64,000 nt of DNA from Scedosporium boydii (GCA_002221725.1 NJFT01000144.1:40841-104840); one strand, 5' to 3'; counted from the stretch's first letter, positions 1 through 12,795 are shown. Translations and numbers: made by a program. Notes: generated by a model from the sequence alone, not told the origin.

Positions 1-3000
1 GAGAAGAGAACGGTTGATTAAACATGTCCTCTCCCCCGTCCCCCGCATTTCACTAAGAGCGTAAACTCCCGAAGGCTCCCTCCTCGTTCCAAAATACAAC
101 ACATGGAATACAACCTTGAACAAGGATCCCCTCATCCCCGGTGATCCTTCTGCGGTCGTAGTCGTAGTCGGGGGGAAGGGGCCGCGAAGAAGATATTGCA
201 CATTTCACATCACACATTTCACATTGCGCATTGCGGGGAAAAGCAGTCGCGGTGGGGCATTCACTTGTCTGCATTCAATGGGGAAGCGCGTCTCGGGTCA
301 AGTTGTCTTGGCGGCGTCATCGAGCTTATGGACGAGCGGAGCTGGAGAGGAGATGGCCGACGTGGCGGCTATGAAGTTGTTGGCAAGAAAAAGCAGGCGA
401 GGACTTGCCCTCTGAGATTGGTTGGCATTACATGGAGATTCTTTACACCCTCCCTTCCCCATCGAAGTCGGGCCGGAGAGTGAACAATTTTGTTCGAGGA
501 TCATCGAAAAGGAGGAGGTTTACAAGGGATTACAAGGGATTGAAGCAGGAGCAGCAATTTTCACATGATTCTGCTCACATCAATCATGACCTCAGCCTTC
601 GTGAGTTCCCCCCCCTTCTTATCCAGCTGCATGGCGAATCGAGACACTTGACCACTTTCGTAGCCAAGCTCGGCTATGCGAGTAAGCATTAGTGAATCTT
701 GGGGGGTGGTGGCGGTCATGTTTGACCTTGGGTGACATGGTGCGCGGGCAGTAGTGAGTTGTGATCATCCCCTGCCCTGGCCTTCCCCTCTCTCAAAACC
801 GAGATCTAGATCTTGCTCGTCAAACTAGAAAACAAACCGGAGGAAAGGAAGTGAAGATATGCCAGACATGTGGAGCAGAAACTGTTAGTGTAACTGCGTG
901 GTTGGGGTTGCACTTGCAGCCTGGCCTTGATGCAGGCAACACCAATAAGGACCGATCAGCTTTTCTCACGGGGGGAAGGGAAAGGAGATCAATGATGGAG
1001 AAGTGTTAATTTTAATCCTACTTGATGGTTTGGCTTTGTGGCGGGTGAAGATTTGCTTTGGTCTAATTATTTCCCTCCCTTTTCCAGGCCTCGTGTGTTT
1101 GGCACGCTGCGCTAAGTACTCCATATTGAAGTATTGAAGATGGGGTTGGAGGGCACTGGATTTCTCGCGTGGGAGCTGCATTTGGAGCATGAGACGATGC
1201 GGTGATTTTGGCTCCCTGAAGTAAAGTTCACCGACAACACGAATAGGAATCATGAATTTCGGTTCGGTAAATCAACGTGGCATGGCAAAATTAGCAAAAA
1301 AGCCTGTTTCCCACGATGCCCTTGGTCTAAGCCGAGTCGGGGTCCTCGTGTCCCTGCGCAACGAGGTGAATTAAAACGAAAAAAAAAGGTGGAGCCACTG
1401 AAAGTCAATTGCATTTTGCAGCCCGAGCTTCCCACTCCTGGAATGCCACGAAAAAAGGTGATGATTGAACATTGAAACGAAGCTGCAAGGAGCATCAGCC
1501 ATTCACTGATGCCACACATTGTAAAGGGGGCAAAAAAAATGGGCAGACCGGTGAGGCCAGATCAGCGAGGTAAGACACGAACTGGCGAGCCTATGAGACA
1601 ATGTCCATGCAGCAAGCCCCCTATCAAAAACCTGGGAATTATAAAAATATCATCATCCAACGAGACGAGGAAGAGCGGTAAAGGAGGCAACGGGTGGTTC
1701 CGTTAATTTTCCTCTCAATTTTTCTCGATGTTATGGGGATGCTATAGATTTGGGAAATGAAAGAGGCGTGATACTCGCCGCTGGAAGAGGAAGCCAATGG
1801 GACGGGCAACAATTTTGCGTGCCGTGTTTGTATTTGCGGTCCTCTTGTATTTTTGATTTTATTCTATTTTTCATTCCATTTTTATTTCATCTTGCCATGG
1901 TGATGTCTTGCTGTCTTGCCTTGAGACTGATGATGGAGCGAGCTGTCGAAAAAAAAAAAATGGCTGCACTGCATCATCGCTCAGCTGCGTTCACCGTTTC
2001 GTCATCCTGCAGGGCTAGTCAAACCGGAAGTTTTTCACGAAACGGGGCCTCATCGAGGGAGACTCTCATTTTCCAGCATCGAGATTGGGCAGCCTGAAAA
2101 ATCCAAGTTGGGCAGCGGAAAGAGAAAAAAACGAGGAAGCAACCCTGGGTTTCATGCAAACTCTCAAAGATGGCCCCCCAAACCTCGCCCCTTGTCAAGA
2201 TTGAAATACAGCTCCACCACGATCGAAACTAACCTTACGCTACAAGGCAGGAAACTCGCAATGAAATGAAAGGGAATGCTGGTTCCCCATCCCGAGATTC
2301 GCCGCTTTTCTTTCCCTTTTCATGCAGCATCGCAGTTGATGCGTGGCGCCGTCGTCCGTTAGCGCGGGGGACAGCGTTAGTTTTGGGCCTCTTTAGCGTT
2401 CCTCGGTCTTGGGTACTTTTCCTATGAAGCAGAGTCTAGCGGCGGTAGTGCAGTCTATGGTGTAGATATACCTCATTCAATGATGAGCTATTACTCGTTG
2501 CCTTGAGGGGCTGGCCTGGCTGTGCTCTTGCTGGCCACGCCTGGACCTGACGAGACCCACTGAGCTTGAATTAGCGCTCCTCAAAGGTCATTGATCGATG
2601 ATCGAAGGGCTTCGTCAGGCCTGGCTAGTTGTGCGTAATCGGCCTCTATCGTCTTATACAAGATAATAGAAGAGGTGCCCCCGTGGGATAGATAACTGAA
2701 ATGCCATCAAACTCCGATTCAAACACAGACACTTCACGCATGGTGCCATTTTACACCAGATGCCAAACACGAATATATTCCGGGGCAACATCTCAAGACG
2801 AGACATAAAAGACGGCCCAGACAAGACAGGCAGAACCAGACAAGACACAAAACGAACAGACCATTCGAACCATTCGAACCATTCGGCTCGGGTCCAACCT
2901 ACCCAAAAGGGCAAATAAAACGGGATCCAGTCCAAGTACCCCCACAGTGCGCCATTCCGGCAATCCCACTCCCTAAACTCCCAATTGCCTGCCTGGACGA

Positions 3001-4332
3001 CTCCTGGGCTGCTCTGGGCTCGCTAGATTTAATCCCTATTCTCGTATTGGCTGCCGCCTGAGAAAATAAGAGCGAAAAAGACCATCTTACGTCCCAGCGC
3101 CCAAGCCACCCGCGACATCCTGGAAGTGGGTTCTGCCTGCATTCTCTTGTCGACGTCGCCTTGGCTCCTCTTGGCATGCCGGTTGGGGGTCATCGAGTTG
3201 CCCGCTTTTCCTTCGTACGAAGCATCATATGTCGAGTGGTTCTTGGGCTGATCTCGTCGCAGATTCGGCTGACGTACGACGTATTTGATCAATTGTGTGG
3301 TCCATTTCCTCGTCAACACACCTTGTAAGGTCTGGAGGCTGGCTGTGCTTTCCTTTCTCCCACCAACACTGTGCAGGTACAATACAAGTACATCAAATGT
3401 CATTTTCCATTTTCCCACTTTCCCACACCAGAAGGAAGAACCGAAGCTGGACGAGGACCAAAGAAGAAAAAAAGAGGGAAAGTCCCATCATCCCAGCCAA
3501 TCCATGTAGACTTCGGGTACCGAGTCCCCACCTGCCGCATAACTAGGCCGTACTAGGCCGCAGTAAAACTACCTTGGAAATACTTGGCGTTACTAGCGCT
3601 CCTCCTTGCTCCTCTTGTATCTCTTGTATCCCGTCGTGCCCTGTGAGTGCGCAGCAACGAAAAAGCTCAATGCTTCAATTTCCAAGTCGTATTTATGGCT
3701 CGCCTGGTTCCTGTGCTAGAGCCAAGTTGGTATTAATACTTGGATGTTTCTTGTACCTCAGCCCGAACGAACGAACGACCCCTTTTGCTAATATCGCGCT
3801 TACTCTTTTACTCTACTACTCCGGCTTCGCCTTGCTTTCCCGTATTCAGTCTCTTTCCAAACCGAAATCTGATTTGATCCTTCGTCTCTTCTCACGCAGA
3901 CTCGCACCTCTTCTTCACCTCCTAGAGACTAGATCCTTCGATTTCCATGCTCACTCTGCGTCCAGCAGGGCGAGAATCCAATATAGATCTAAACTCGTAT
4001 CCATATTCATACTCATACCCATATCCATATCCATATCCATATCGACCCTACTCCCAAGCTGCCGCTGCCATACCCTCTCCAGCAGTATCGACACACTCCT
4101 CACCTTACCAGCCCTACAGTTCTATGGCTCCAATCGGTTCTCGATCGCCTCGAGAATTGTCCATGCCCTCCCCCGCGTCCCGCTTTCGACGCTTTAACCG
4201 CCCCCGAAACGGTCGGAGCCCTCCATTTAGCTCTCGAATCTCGACGTAAACGACTCAGAGCTCCTTCACCTCCACGACCACGACTAATACCATTCGCCAA
4301 CACCACCCACGACAAACCCACTCCTAACACCG
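1..4332. other. gene-poor upstream region
   Basis: No protein family is recognisable here; the open frames are short, overlap on both strands and show no domain. The stretch holds small direct repeats (tacaagggat twice at 521-540, a 9-bp unit three times at 2861-2886, a 10-bp unit twice at 3542-3561) and becomes pyrimidine-rich after about 3600, ending in a CCATAT-type microsatellite near 4000-4042. The last 700 bp or so probably are promoter and 5' leader of the gene starting at 4333; that is inferred from position and pyrimidine richness only. Confidence 0.5.
4000..4042. repeat. CCATAT-type hexamer microsatellite
   Basis: Degenerate to perfect repeats of a six-base unit (ccatat), cleanest at about 4019-4042. 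It lies about 300 bp upstream of the start codon at 4333, so it probably falls in the promoter or leader of that gene. Confidence 0.8.
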
Positions 4333-6147
4333 ATGGCGACCAAGTCCACCTTCGTCCCCATGCCTGAGCTCACCCCCGATGCCTCCCCGCGCTCCGGCTC
4401 CCCCGTCGACACCCTCCCTCTCCGGCCCCACCGACGTTACGGTCCCCAGCTCGTCGATAACACCTCCCGCCGCGCGAAGCCCTCGGACGTCGTCACCCCT
4501 TACACGCGCCACCACAAACACTCTTCCAGCTCAGGCAAATCCAAGCGCCGCGCCGTGCCCGGCCCCAACTACCACCGCCGTCCTCGTCCGCAGAACCTGG
4601 CCCTCGACGACCACGAGTCCGAAGATGATTTCCTCCTCCTCGAGCTAGCCGCCCGCCGTGCCGAGCGTCAACTCCACGATGCTGCTGCGTTTCCGAACGC
4701 TCGCGTGACCTCCGGTCAAGCGTACTTTCGCGATAGCGACGATGGCGAGACTACGGCCGAGGAATCGAGGTCCCCTCTGCTTGCTGCCCCTCGTGAAGTA
4801 GGAGGAGCCGCAGGGCCCGGGTCGTCGTATGCGCGGCGGAGAGTGCGGAACGGTGGTGCCGAGAGGTTGAGGAGGAGGTCGACGGATTTGGGGTGGTGGC
4901 ACAAGGTTATGCAGGAGCATGCCGAGCAGAAAGTCCGCGAGTGGCGCCAGACCCAGCGGTACCGTTACAACAACAATAACTACAACAACGCTGAGGGGGG
5001 TGAATTGGACGGCATGAGGGACGTCGAGTCCGAACCCGAGAGTGATTGGTTTAGGGATAAGGTGCTGAGCGACGACGAGCAAGATGAGGCCCGGGACTGT
5101 GCTGCGAATGTAGATCCCCGCCCGTCTCCCCCACCCGACGATGCTGATGTTTCCCGACCCCACCTGTTGGCGCCTGTACCAGTACGCCCTTCCCCGCAGA
5201 AGCGGAAGATGATGATGAAGAAAAAGAAGATCGTCTGCGTTGTCAACGACTCGGACGACGAGGAGGAATTCGACATGGAGTTCGACGTGATGCGGAGGGC
5301 GGCGTCTCCGCCTTTGCTGGGCGATGACATCGTCTTCCCTCGGTGCGCGTCGCCCGAGGTTTGCAAGCTCTCGACCGATTTGCCCTATACGCTTCGAGCG
5401 CTGGAGGAGCAGCGCCGCGATCCGACGCAGAAATGCGGACTTTGGGGCGGCTACTGCTACAACAATTCCAGCTCGACGGCGCGCAGGGACACCGGAAACG
5501 TTGCTGCCGCTGCTGCTACTGGTGCTAGTGAATTTACCCCCGACTCATCCTCGTATCTCTCCATCGTCAGCCGGCAACGTCGCACCCCCGACCAGGAACC
5601 GCCCGCGCTCTCTCCACCACCGACTCCCGTAACGGGCGGTCTCTGGGGAAGCTTCACCAACTTGTCGGCCGCTAACCACCGCGCACCACCAACTCCGAGC
5701 ACCAGCCCTCCGCAAGGCTTAGGCCTCAGCCCCTTCCAATCTCTCGGGACCTGCCCCTCGAGCCGCCCTCAACCCCTCCGCTGCAACAACAACAACAGCA
5801 AGCTCACCCCCGAAGAAAAAGAAGCCCGCATTGCCACCGAGTTCGACGACGCCTTTATCACCCAAGTTTACAACTACCTCACCCTGGGCTACCCCGCCTC
5901 GGCCCGCGCCTTTGATGAGGAGCTTTGTACGGCTACCTCGCAGCTTTCTATTGACGATATGCGGTGCAACGACGAGGCTGCTCTCGCGAGGGGCTTGGTC
6001 TGGGACAAGGCGGTCGACAAGGTGCCTGAGGAGAGGAGGTGTGCCCGGTGGAAGGCTCTGAAAGCTTATGTGCTTGGTTGGGCGAGGGGTTTGGATGATT
6101 TGGATGAGGTATCACCAGGGGTTTGGGGCGTGGGGCAGTTGGCTTGA
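4333..6147 (+). CDS. fungal hypothetical protein with LisH-like C-terminal helix pair
   Basis: One uninterrupted frame of 604 residues. The first ATG follows a clean leader (ACACCGATGG context). Most of the protein is low-complexity and probably disordered: Ser/Pro/Arg-rich N-terminus, a lysine-rich tract (QKRKMMMKKKKI, about residues 288-299) that could be a nuclear localisation signal, followed directly by an acidic run (SDDEEEFDMEFD). The ordered part is the last 110 residues or so, where VYNYLTLGYPASARAFDEEL has the spacing of a LisH motif (YL-x3-GY-x3-A-x2-F). LisH motifs mediate dimerisation in microtubule- and chromatin-associated proteins; assigning that role here is inference. I cannot give a function. 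Third-position GC bias is strong, as in neighbouring core genes, which supports it as a real gene. Confidence 0.8.
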   Translation: MATKSTFVPMPELTPDASPRSGSPVDTLPLRPHRRYGPQLVDNTSRRAKPSDVVTPYTRHHKHSSSSGKSKRRAVPGPNYHRRPRPQNLALDDHESEDDFLLLELAARRAERQLHDAAAFPNARVTSGQAYFRDSDDGETTAEESRSPLLAAPREVGGAAGPGSSYARRRVRNGGAERLRRRSTDLGWWHKVMQEHAEQKVREWRQTQRYRYNNNNYNNAEGGELDGMRDVESEPESDWFRDKVLSDDEQDEARDCAANVDPRPSPPPDDADVSRPHLLAPVPVRPSPQKRKMMMKKKKIVCVVNDSDDEEEFDMEFDVMRRAASPPLLGDDIVFPRCASPEVCKLSTDLPYTLRALEEQRRDPTQKCGLWGGYCYNNSSSTARRDTGNVAAAAATGASEFTPDSSSYLSIVSRQRRTPDQEPPALSPPPTPVTGGLWGSFTNLSAANHRAPPTPSTSPPQGLGLSPFQSLGTCPSSRPQPLRCNNNNSKLTPEEKEARIATEFDDAFITQVYNYLTLGYPASARAFDEELCTATSQLSIDDMRCNDEAALARGLVWDKAVDKVPEERRCARWKALKAYVLGWARGLDDLDEVSPGVWGVGQLA

Positions 6148-7493
6148 AAGACTGGCTGGCTGCTAACAAACCAACCTCGAGGGTGTGGGTTATGTGAGCT
6201 TGATACCTTGTTTCACCTGGCAGTGGCTTTTTCTAACAGCTTGAGCTTGAGACTGGTGTCTTGTCTTCTCTTACCCAACGTTTCCCCGCTTCTGTTCTAC
6301 TCTGCTTTTTTTGATCGTTTGGCGGGTCTTTTTTCGGCGGAACTGTTTCGTTTCTTGTTACAGCATAGCGTGCTGTCTTTTTCTCATAGATATCGGGCGC
6401 TCTGACTAGAGTTTTTCATTTGTCTTGGGTTTTCACTGGAAACGGGATATATGGGCGGTTTATTTTCTTGTCATTCGACTCGCTGTATGAGCTCGCTCTG
6501 CTGGCATGCATTTTTTTCTTTTTTTTCTTTTCTCGGGTCTCATTCTCTGGACATGATTCCAGACAAGTTGGGTCAATAGGCGTTTCTCATTTTCTTTCTT
6601 TTTCTCGCTTCTGCCTCATAGATGGGTCTGATACAGCCATAGCGCCTTAGATATATATTCCTTGGTAATATTGCTTTTTAGAGTAGATTCCACCACGCAT
6701 ATACTGGATTTGAGACTCGAGGCCTAGACAGCTTATAACTGTGATGCTCGAGACTGACGGATGGGAATGTCCGATGTTATAATTCGGCTGTTCCTTTTGA
6801 CATCGGGCCCCGGCTCATTGGGGAAACGGAATTAGCCGCGGATCACAGGGGTCGTATTTTTACATTTTATTCCGTATTATTATTATTACTTCGTGTTTGT
6901 GGACAGATGGAGTCCGTTTCGAAGATCTTTGTCAAGGACCAGGTCTGAAGCAAGACAGGGCATCGATGGCTTTGCATTGTTTGTCGCGGCATTGAACAGA
7001 ACAAAAGCAGCTGAGCTTATCCTCGTCGAAGTAGTTGGCCCGTGAGGTTGAAACAATAGAGTCTTGTTGAAACTTTCGAGTCTTGCCAAGAAAGGCTTTC
7101 TTCCCCGTTGACGTGGTCGCGTGTGTGGAAGCATCAAAGAGGCAAGCCTTGTTCTGTGGCTGTTCACTCACATTATTTCAGTACGTACCAATCAATGTCC
7201 CTTGTCAATCTCAGGAACCTGGTCAAAGTACCTCAGCACAAGTAACATTGGCTCGACGCTCAAATCGTCACGCTTCCCAAAATTATCGATTGCGATAACG
7301 CAAGCGACGAACGACCAGGCTTTCCGACCACGTCTCTCCTTTTTCTTTTTTTCCCTCCTCCACGGCACTGGCCCCGACAAGCTGAGCAAGGCGGAAGAGA
7401 GGAAGAATATCTTTCTCCATTCCACGGCGCACCGGGATCTTCTACAGGTTTTTGGAAAGTAAAGAAAGAAAAAGAAAGGGGGGAGGGAGAAAT
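6148..7493. other. intergenic region, no gene seen
   Basis: T-rich sequence after the stop at 6147 (for example the T/C runs at 6510-6535) looks like a long 3' untranslated region. From about 7000 the sequence changes towards the promoter of the next gene. Short open frames here have no recognisable content. Confidence 0.5.
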
Positions 7494-9870
7494 ATGGAGC
7501 CGTCGCCCCTGACGAGACAGCTCCCGCCCGAGGTCTTCCAACCAAAGGTGGTGCATCTTTACGAGTCACTCTTTAAGGTAAAGATGTTTTCGCCTGCCCT
7601 ATATCAAAGCCCATCTAGCCTCGCGTTGAATTATTACCGTTTCCGAGTCCTTTTTGCCGGTCCTCTCCATGCCACTGAGCTCCCAACAGTCTTAACTTTA
7701 CGACCGGCTAACATACTCTCCCAAACCTATCCAGGACGACGAAGACGATGGCGAGAAATCCGAAGGCTTCTGGCGCGAATTCTTCCTCCTACGCCCCGAC
7801 CAACCCTCCCTCAAGCGCATTCTCGACGCCCTAAACCCGACCGACCTCCTCCACCTCGAAACCCAGACACGATACCTCTTTTTGACGGCCGTGGCCGTGG
7901 CTAAAGATGGGAGGAATGACTCCGATATCCATGCCCTCGAGGTCCGTTTTGTCCCCCATTCTGCTCTTCGAATACAGCCTCCCGTGCAGTGAAAAAGGAA
8001 TAGTATCTCTTACCCGCGCATACAGACCCTTAGCGTGTTCCTGTCCTGCGTGCTAGCGAAAAAGTACGCGCACCCGAGCTCGGCCATCATCGCTCTGCTG
8101 GCGGGGATCGATAATGTCGACGTGGTGTTGACGGAGTTTGTGGGCGCCATGGATGGCATTGTTCGCTCGGGGAGGAAACCTTGTATGTGACGAAGTCCTG
8201 AGTTGTCGCAAAGCTGGCAATCTCCTTGTGTTAAGGGGGGCATTTCTCACTGACGGTCATAGTCGAGTTACGGCAGAAGGCGGTCGAGGTTCTGCTGGCA
8301 TTTACGGCTGGGGCTCACCAGACTACGCTGTTGACCTATCTCATCCAACGAGATCTCTTCCCCTCTATAATGAAGGTACAAGCGCACCTCGGCATTGTCT
8401 TTTCTCTTTTCGTTCTTAAGGCTAACAGAAATGTTACCCCACCAGTTCATCCAAGATTGCGACTCGACGCAATCCATCGTCCAACCCTTCACCCTCCTCG
8501 GCCTCCTCGCCAACTACAACAAGTTCGAGTTCCAGAACCCATACCAACTACGCCTCAGCGATTTCGTCAACGAGGCGACGATACAAAAGATCATACGGTG
8601 CGTCGGCGTCACGTGCCAGAAGCTGAGGGGCCAGTATGTTGATGTCCAGGATGATATTCCTGAGGCGTGGTCGCTCAGTAGTACGCTTACCATGATTGGG
8701 TTGGGGGCTATCGCTCCGGGGAAGAAGCCGGAGAGGAAAAAGGTTTATGATGCCGAAACCGTGAAGAGGATGTTTACGGAGCTGTGAGTCTCACCGTCCC
8801 TCCCCGTCCCGATATCTCTACAGATCGGAAGGGAGACGTCTTCCCTTGCTAACTCGCTTCGTTTCAGACCAGGCGTAGAGGCAGCAATATTGCTTGCCAC
8901 GTATGATTTCTCGCACGCCAACAAGCTCTTCTGCATAAACCTCGTAACGCTCCCCCCAGAAAAGGACGGCGAGCAACCGTTCGCCAGCTACCTCTCCCTC
9001 ACATCCTACCTCCTCCATCACGCCTACCTCTCAGCGCGAACGACGCACTACTCCCACCTCAGCCTAATGGTGTTCCGACTTCTCATCGAAGACGCCAGCA
9101 TATGCCGTCGCATATGCAGCGATGACAGCAAAACGACAGTCCGGCTCTGCCGCCAGCGCCAACCGCACCTCCCCCTCGTAAAAGGCGAGCGTCCGCTAGC
9201 AGCAGCGCTCCTCGACACCATGATGGACGGCATCAACCACAACCTCCGGCGGCGGCTCGACGTCGGGCTCTACACGCTCTGCGTTGGCATAACGCTGCGC
9301 ATCCTCTCCTACATGTCGCGCACGAAGACGCGGCTCGCCTACCACTGGGCCGAGCTCTTCCGGTCGCTGCTGTCGCTCATCCGCTTCCTGACGACGTACA
9401 CGGCCGACGTCAAGGACCTGCCTAACGTCGGCACGCTGCTTGATCACGTGGTCAACGTGCTTGCGTTGGCGCTGTCGGCAGGGGAGTCGTTCCTGCCTAC
9501 TCCCGCGGCGTACGATGATTTGTTTTACAAGGTGGTCGAGACGGGGGATGTGCTGGTGAAGTTTAGGGATAATTTCGGGCTGGGGAGTCGGAATAGTAAT
9601 TCGATTGATACCCTTGTTAGCGTGAGCACGCACTATAAGCAGATGCTCGCGGACGGAGGGGGAGGAGGGGCTAAGAAGGGCAGGCAGCAGTTGACGAGCT
9701 TACAGGTGGCGGAGGTGATTAAGCAGGGGTACGAGACGCTGAGCATTCAGGCGACGGAGGGGCTGGATAGGTGGGAGAGGTTTAGGGAGGCGGATGAGAG
9801 GACACTGTTGAAGAAGATGGCGAGGGAGGCGGTGGGGGATGTGAGGTTGTCTGTAGAGGTAGATGTGTAG
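7494..9870 (+). CDS. ARMH3/DUF1741-family armadillo-like protein
   Basis: Six exons by my splice reading: 7494-7577, 7735-7941, 8026-8182, 8263-8375, 8446-8783 and 8868-9870, giving 633 residues with all phases matching. Introns are 80-157 bp with branch sites such as GCTAACAT. The product is helical, with conserved-looking blocks such as FTLLGLLANYNKFEFQNPYQ and YLTSYLLHHAYLS-like segments; I recognise it as the fungal DUF1741 family, orthologous to animal ARMH3 (C10orf76). The animal protein (about 690 residues) is a Golgi-associated partner of PI4KB. Whether the fungal protein does the same is inferred from family only. The C-terminus is a charged helix (QATEGLDRWERFREADERTL). The in-frame TTG upstream of 7494 was not used because the ATG is the first standard start. 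Confidence 0.88.
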
Positions 9871-11003
9871 CGGTGTAGCAGGGTTGTTGTAGGGCTACGT
9901 GTTTGATGTAATGAAAACGAGCATCTGTTTTAGGCATGAGGATTTGTTCTCCTCGGAAGCTGCTTCGATGGGAAAGAAACATTTGACGAAGCTTCACGCG
10001 ATCTTTGTGCATTGACCTGGAGGAAGGAAGGACCCTTTCGGCCCCCTCTTACGTCACAGGGGCATATCTTCGCTGGCAAGGGAGAGCCCGTTGGAATGGT
10101 ACGAACGGTACGAACGGCACGAGAGGTACCTTGGAGGCTCGAATCCAGGTTCAGTGCAATTAGCGGCGTTCTAATTCGATCTGCAGTTGCAGCAATAATG
10201 CCCGGACGATGGAGCGAGTCGAGTACCCTGACGGGTCCGAGTCCTCGGAAGTGTATTGCATTTGGCGGCGCTGCTATTGGGAGTTTTCCCCAAGTCTAAT
10301 CTTATCGCCGTCTGATTCTTTTAGTCAGGCGGCGTTTGGTTCACTCATTTCCAAGGACTCCATCGTCTTCCGCGGAAGAAAGCTCAGCAGCTGTGGAACT
10401 GTGGAGCCCTGGTGGACAAGTGGCAAGGGCAGGCAAGGGCAGAACAAGGCCCGACGTGACAAATAGCTGCGTGCCCATTGGTCACTTCGAGGACAAATCA
10501 GTCACACTGTATCCAGAATGTCCGGTACTGTGGTACTTCTTAATGGTCGCTGATTCCTACTATTTTCGCCCTTCCCTTGCTTCTGTCCAGTTGTATTTGT
10601 TCGTTTCCCCCCCCAGAGAAGTTCGTTGCAGCTCGGAGCCGAGCTCTACTTTCTGGTTCGATTTCTCATCCAACAAAAAGCATCCCCAAGACTCCATTGT
10701 CCCGTTCTGCGTCACCACCTTTTACAAATAAACCCTCTTTCTTCCTACAAGTTCCACGGAAGCCAAGCCGTAACTTCTCGAATACCCGGACAATAACAGA
10801 CCTCTCGCGCAGACTCGGCAATGCGCCAACAACTTCGTCTCCATCGATAACATCTCCGATTTTTCCCCTCGCCCACACAACATTTCGAGCGTCGTTTTTC
10901 CAACAACAGATTTCCGATCGAAGCCGACCCACCCACCACATTTTTTTTTCTCTCTCTCTCATATCTCTTCCAAACAACAACCAAAACCAGACACAACACA
11001 ACA
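9871..11003. other. intergenic region and ISA1 leader
   Basis: Contains the 3' region of the ARMH3-family gene and the promoter and leader of the next gene. A T/CT-rich tract at about 10943-10975 followed by an A/C-rich stretch up to the ATG at 11004 is typical of a fungal 5' leader. Long open frames across 10577-11548 are out-of-frame overlaps of the downstream gene. Confidence 0.5.
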
Positions 11004-11815
11004 ATGTTCGCACGACAGACGGTAACGCGGACGGTGGTACATTCCACACGTCTCCTCCGGCTCCCCGCCCAAGCCGGCAGACGATGGATCATGGAATCGA
11101 GAACAGCGACGCCCTCTTCCGCGCCGCCCCCCTACGATTTCCCCGCAGCCTGGTACAGCAGCGCCGCCGAGGCCACCACACCCAGCGTTACTTCTGCTTC
11201 CACCGCAGCCGCTGCCAAGGCACTTCCCCGGGCGTATCCCCTCGGGCCACCGATGCCACCCTCCCCAGCTCCTCAGGAACGCGAAGAAGTCTCTGCGGCC
11301 ACCGAAGTCCCAACACCGAAGCAAACCTCCGCAGCCCCCACCACGACATCCACCCAAGAACAAAAGCCCAAACCAGCACGCCGCTCCTTCCGCGCCCTAC
11401 GGCCCCGCAAAGCCGCCATGACGCTCTCTCCCGACGCTGTCCGCGAGCTGCGCCGGCTTCTCGACCTGCCCGAACCGAAGCTGATCAAGGTCGGTGTCAA
11501 GCAAAAGGGGTGCAGTGGGCTCGCGTACGATCTCGAGTACGTCGATAAGCCGGGGGCGTTGGACGAGGTGGTGGAGCAGGATGGGGTTAAGCTGGTTATT
11601 GATAACCGGGCTTTGATGAGTGTTATTGGGAGTGAGATGCATTGGCAGGAGGATATGTTGAGTCAGAAGTTTGTGTTTCGGAACCCGAATATCAGTGAGT
11701 TTTCGATCTCTTTGTCACTCTCTCTTTCCTTTTCGTTGCTTGGTTGAGGAAGAGTCATGCTAACTTTTTTCTAACAGAGCAATCTTGTGGCTGTGGTGAG
11801 TCTTTCATGGTATGA
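11004..11815 (+). CDS. ISA1: mitochondrial Fe-S cluster assembly protein Isa1
   Basis: Two exons, 11004-11694 and 11778-11815 (242 residues); the 83-bp intron ends TTTTTTCTAACAG and the last exon encodes only the final dozen residues. The C-terminal 110 residues form an A-type (HesB/IscA) domain with the three cluster-binding cysteines: Cys170 in KGCSGLAYDLEY, and Cys234 and Cys236 in SCGCGESFMV at the very end. A-type proteins work in maturation of mitochondrial [4Fe-4S] proteins together with Isa2 and Iba57. The first 130 residues are Arg/Ser/Ala/Pro-rich without acidic residues at the start, consistent with a mitochondrial presequence followed by a variable linker. The extension is long for the family. 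The short last exon carries two of the three essential ligands, so a model that misses it would lose function. Confidence 0.93.
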
Positions 11816-12795
11816 GTGTTGAATTCACTCAATTCATGGAGAGACATGTCCTTTAGACGAAGCAATACGCTCACCTGGCAAGATGAGGTCCTGGGGACTA
11901 TTCCCCTCCAGGCAGACACGCAGGCAGACACGAATTTGATCAGTTCATGCCTATGTCGTTTCACTGGCTACCAAAAATACGGATTGCAAATATCGAATTT
12001 CCTTTCTTTTGTTTTTCTTCTGAGATTCGGCTCGAGGGAGCCCTCCATGTATCTTTATTCATCATTCTTGGCGCAGGAATCGCATCATGAGGCGTTTGGG
12101 GTAGAAATCGAGGATTGCCCGGTATGGGCCGGTAGATATCGTCAATTGACCAACTCTTCACAATTGATTCATCGATAAGGGGGACGCTGTATACATATGA
12201 CCTCCGAGCATGCATCGTGCCTTGCGAGCATGGCGTAGCAATTCCTGGCGGCAATTGGGTTCGTCCTGATTCGGAGAAGATGCGAGATGCCGGGCCTCGC
12301 GCAGTTTACTTGACTAGATTCTTGTAATATGCCACTGCAAATGGATAGTTCTACTCTAGAGAGGCAATTGATCCGATTGCCACAAATATCATTCAATCTC
12401 TCTCTCTCTAGCTTTTGAGCTCATCTCGAAGTCGGAGATCGCTGAGGGAGGGCTCAAGTGGCGATGACGACACTTTTCTCCAGCTCTGGAAGCCAGCCGC
12501 CACCACCTGCCACAAGGCACCACTCCAGTGCCACCAAAAGTTTCAATGATTCATCCACGGCACGCGTCAAGTTTCTAGAAACCACCCGTGTTCCCCTTCT
12601 GAAAAAAGGCCTAATAAGGAGAGACCATCAAATTTATTTTCAGCTTTGATCAAGCATATCTCTATCTCCACAACCTTTTTTGGCACACACAGAAGCTTCC
12701 CCACAAACCTCAATGCTATTAATTCCTCGCCGACAACCGTGAGCAGCCACCTCTAGAAGAAAGGGAGAGAAAAGACCCCCCCAAAAAGGCCAAAG
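11816..12795. other. intergenic region, no gene seen
   Basis: About 1 kb between the end of ISA1 and the start of MGS1, which point the same way. A CT-dinucleotide tract sits at about 12397-12410. No coding content is recognisable on either strand. Confidence 0.5.

Noticed and set aside
9196..9633. 145-residue minus-strand frame in the last ARMH3-family exon
   Set aside because: Antisense shadow of a GC-biased exon.
10125..10165. GGCTCGAATCC resembling a tRNA T-arm
   Set aside because: No acceptor or anticodon stem can be formed with the flanks.
10577..11548. 323-residue plus-strand open frame overlapping ISA1
   Set aside because: It is Ser/Pro/Arg-rich antiframe sequence of the ISA1 gene and has no domain; the overlapping Isa1 frame ends in the correct HesB motifs.
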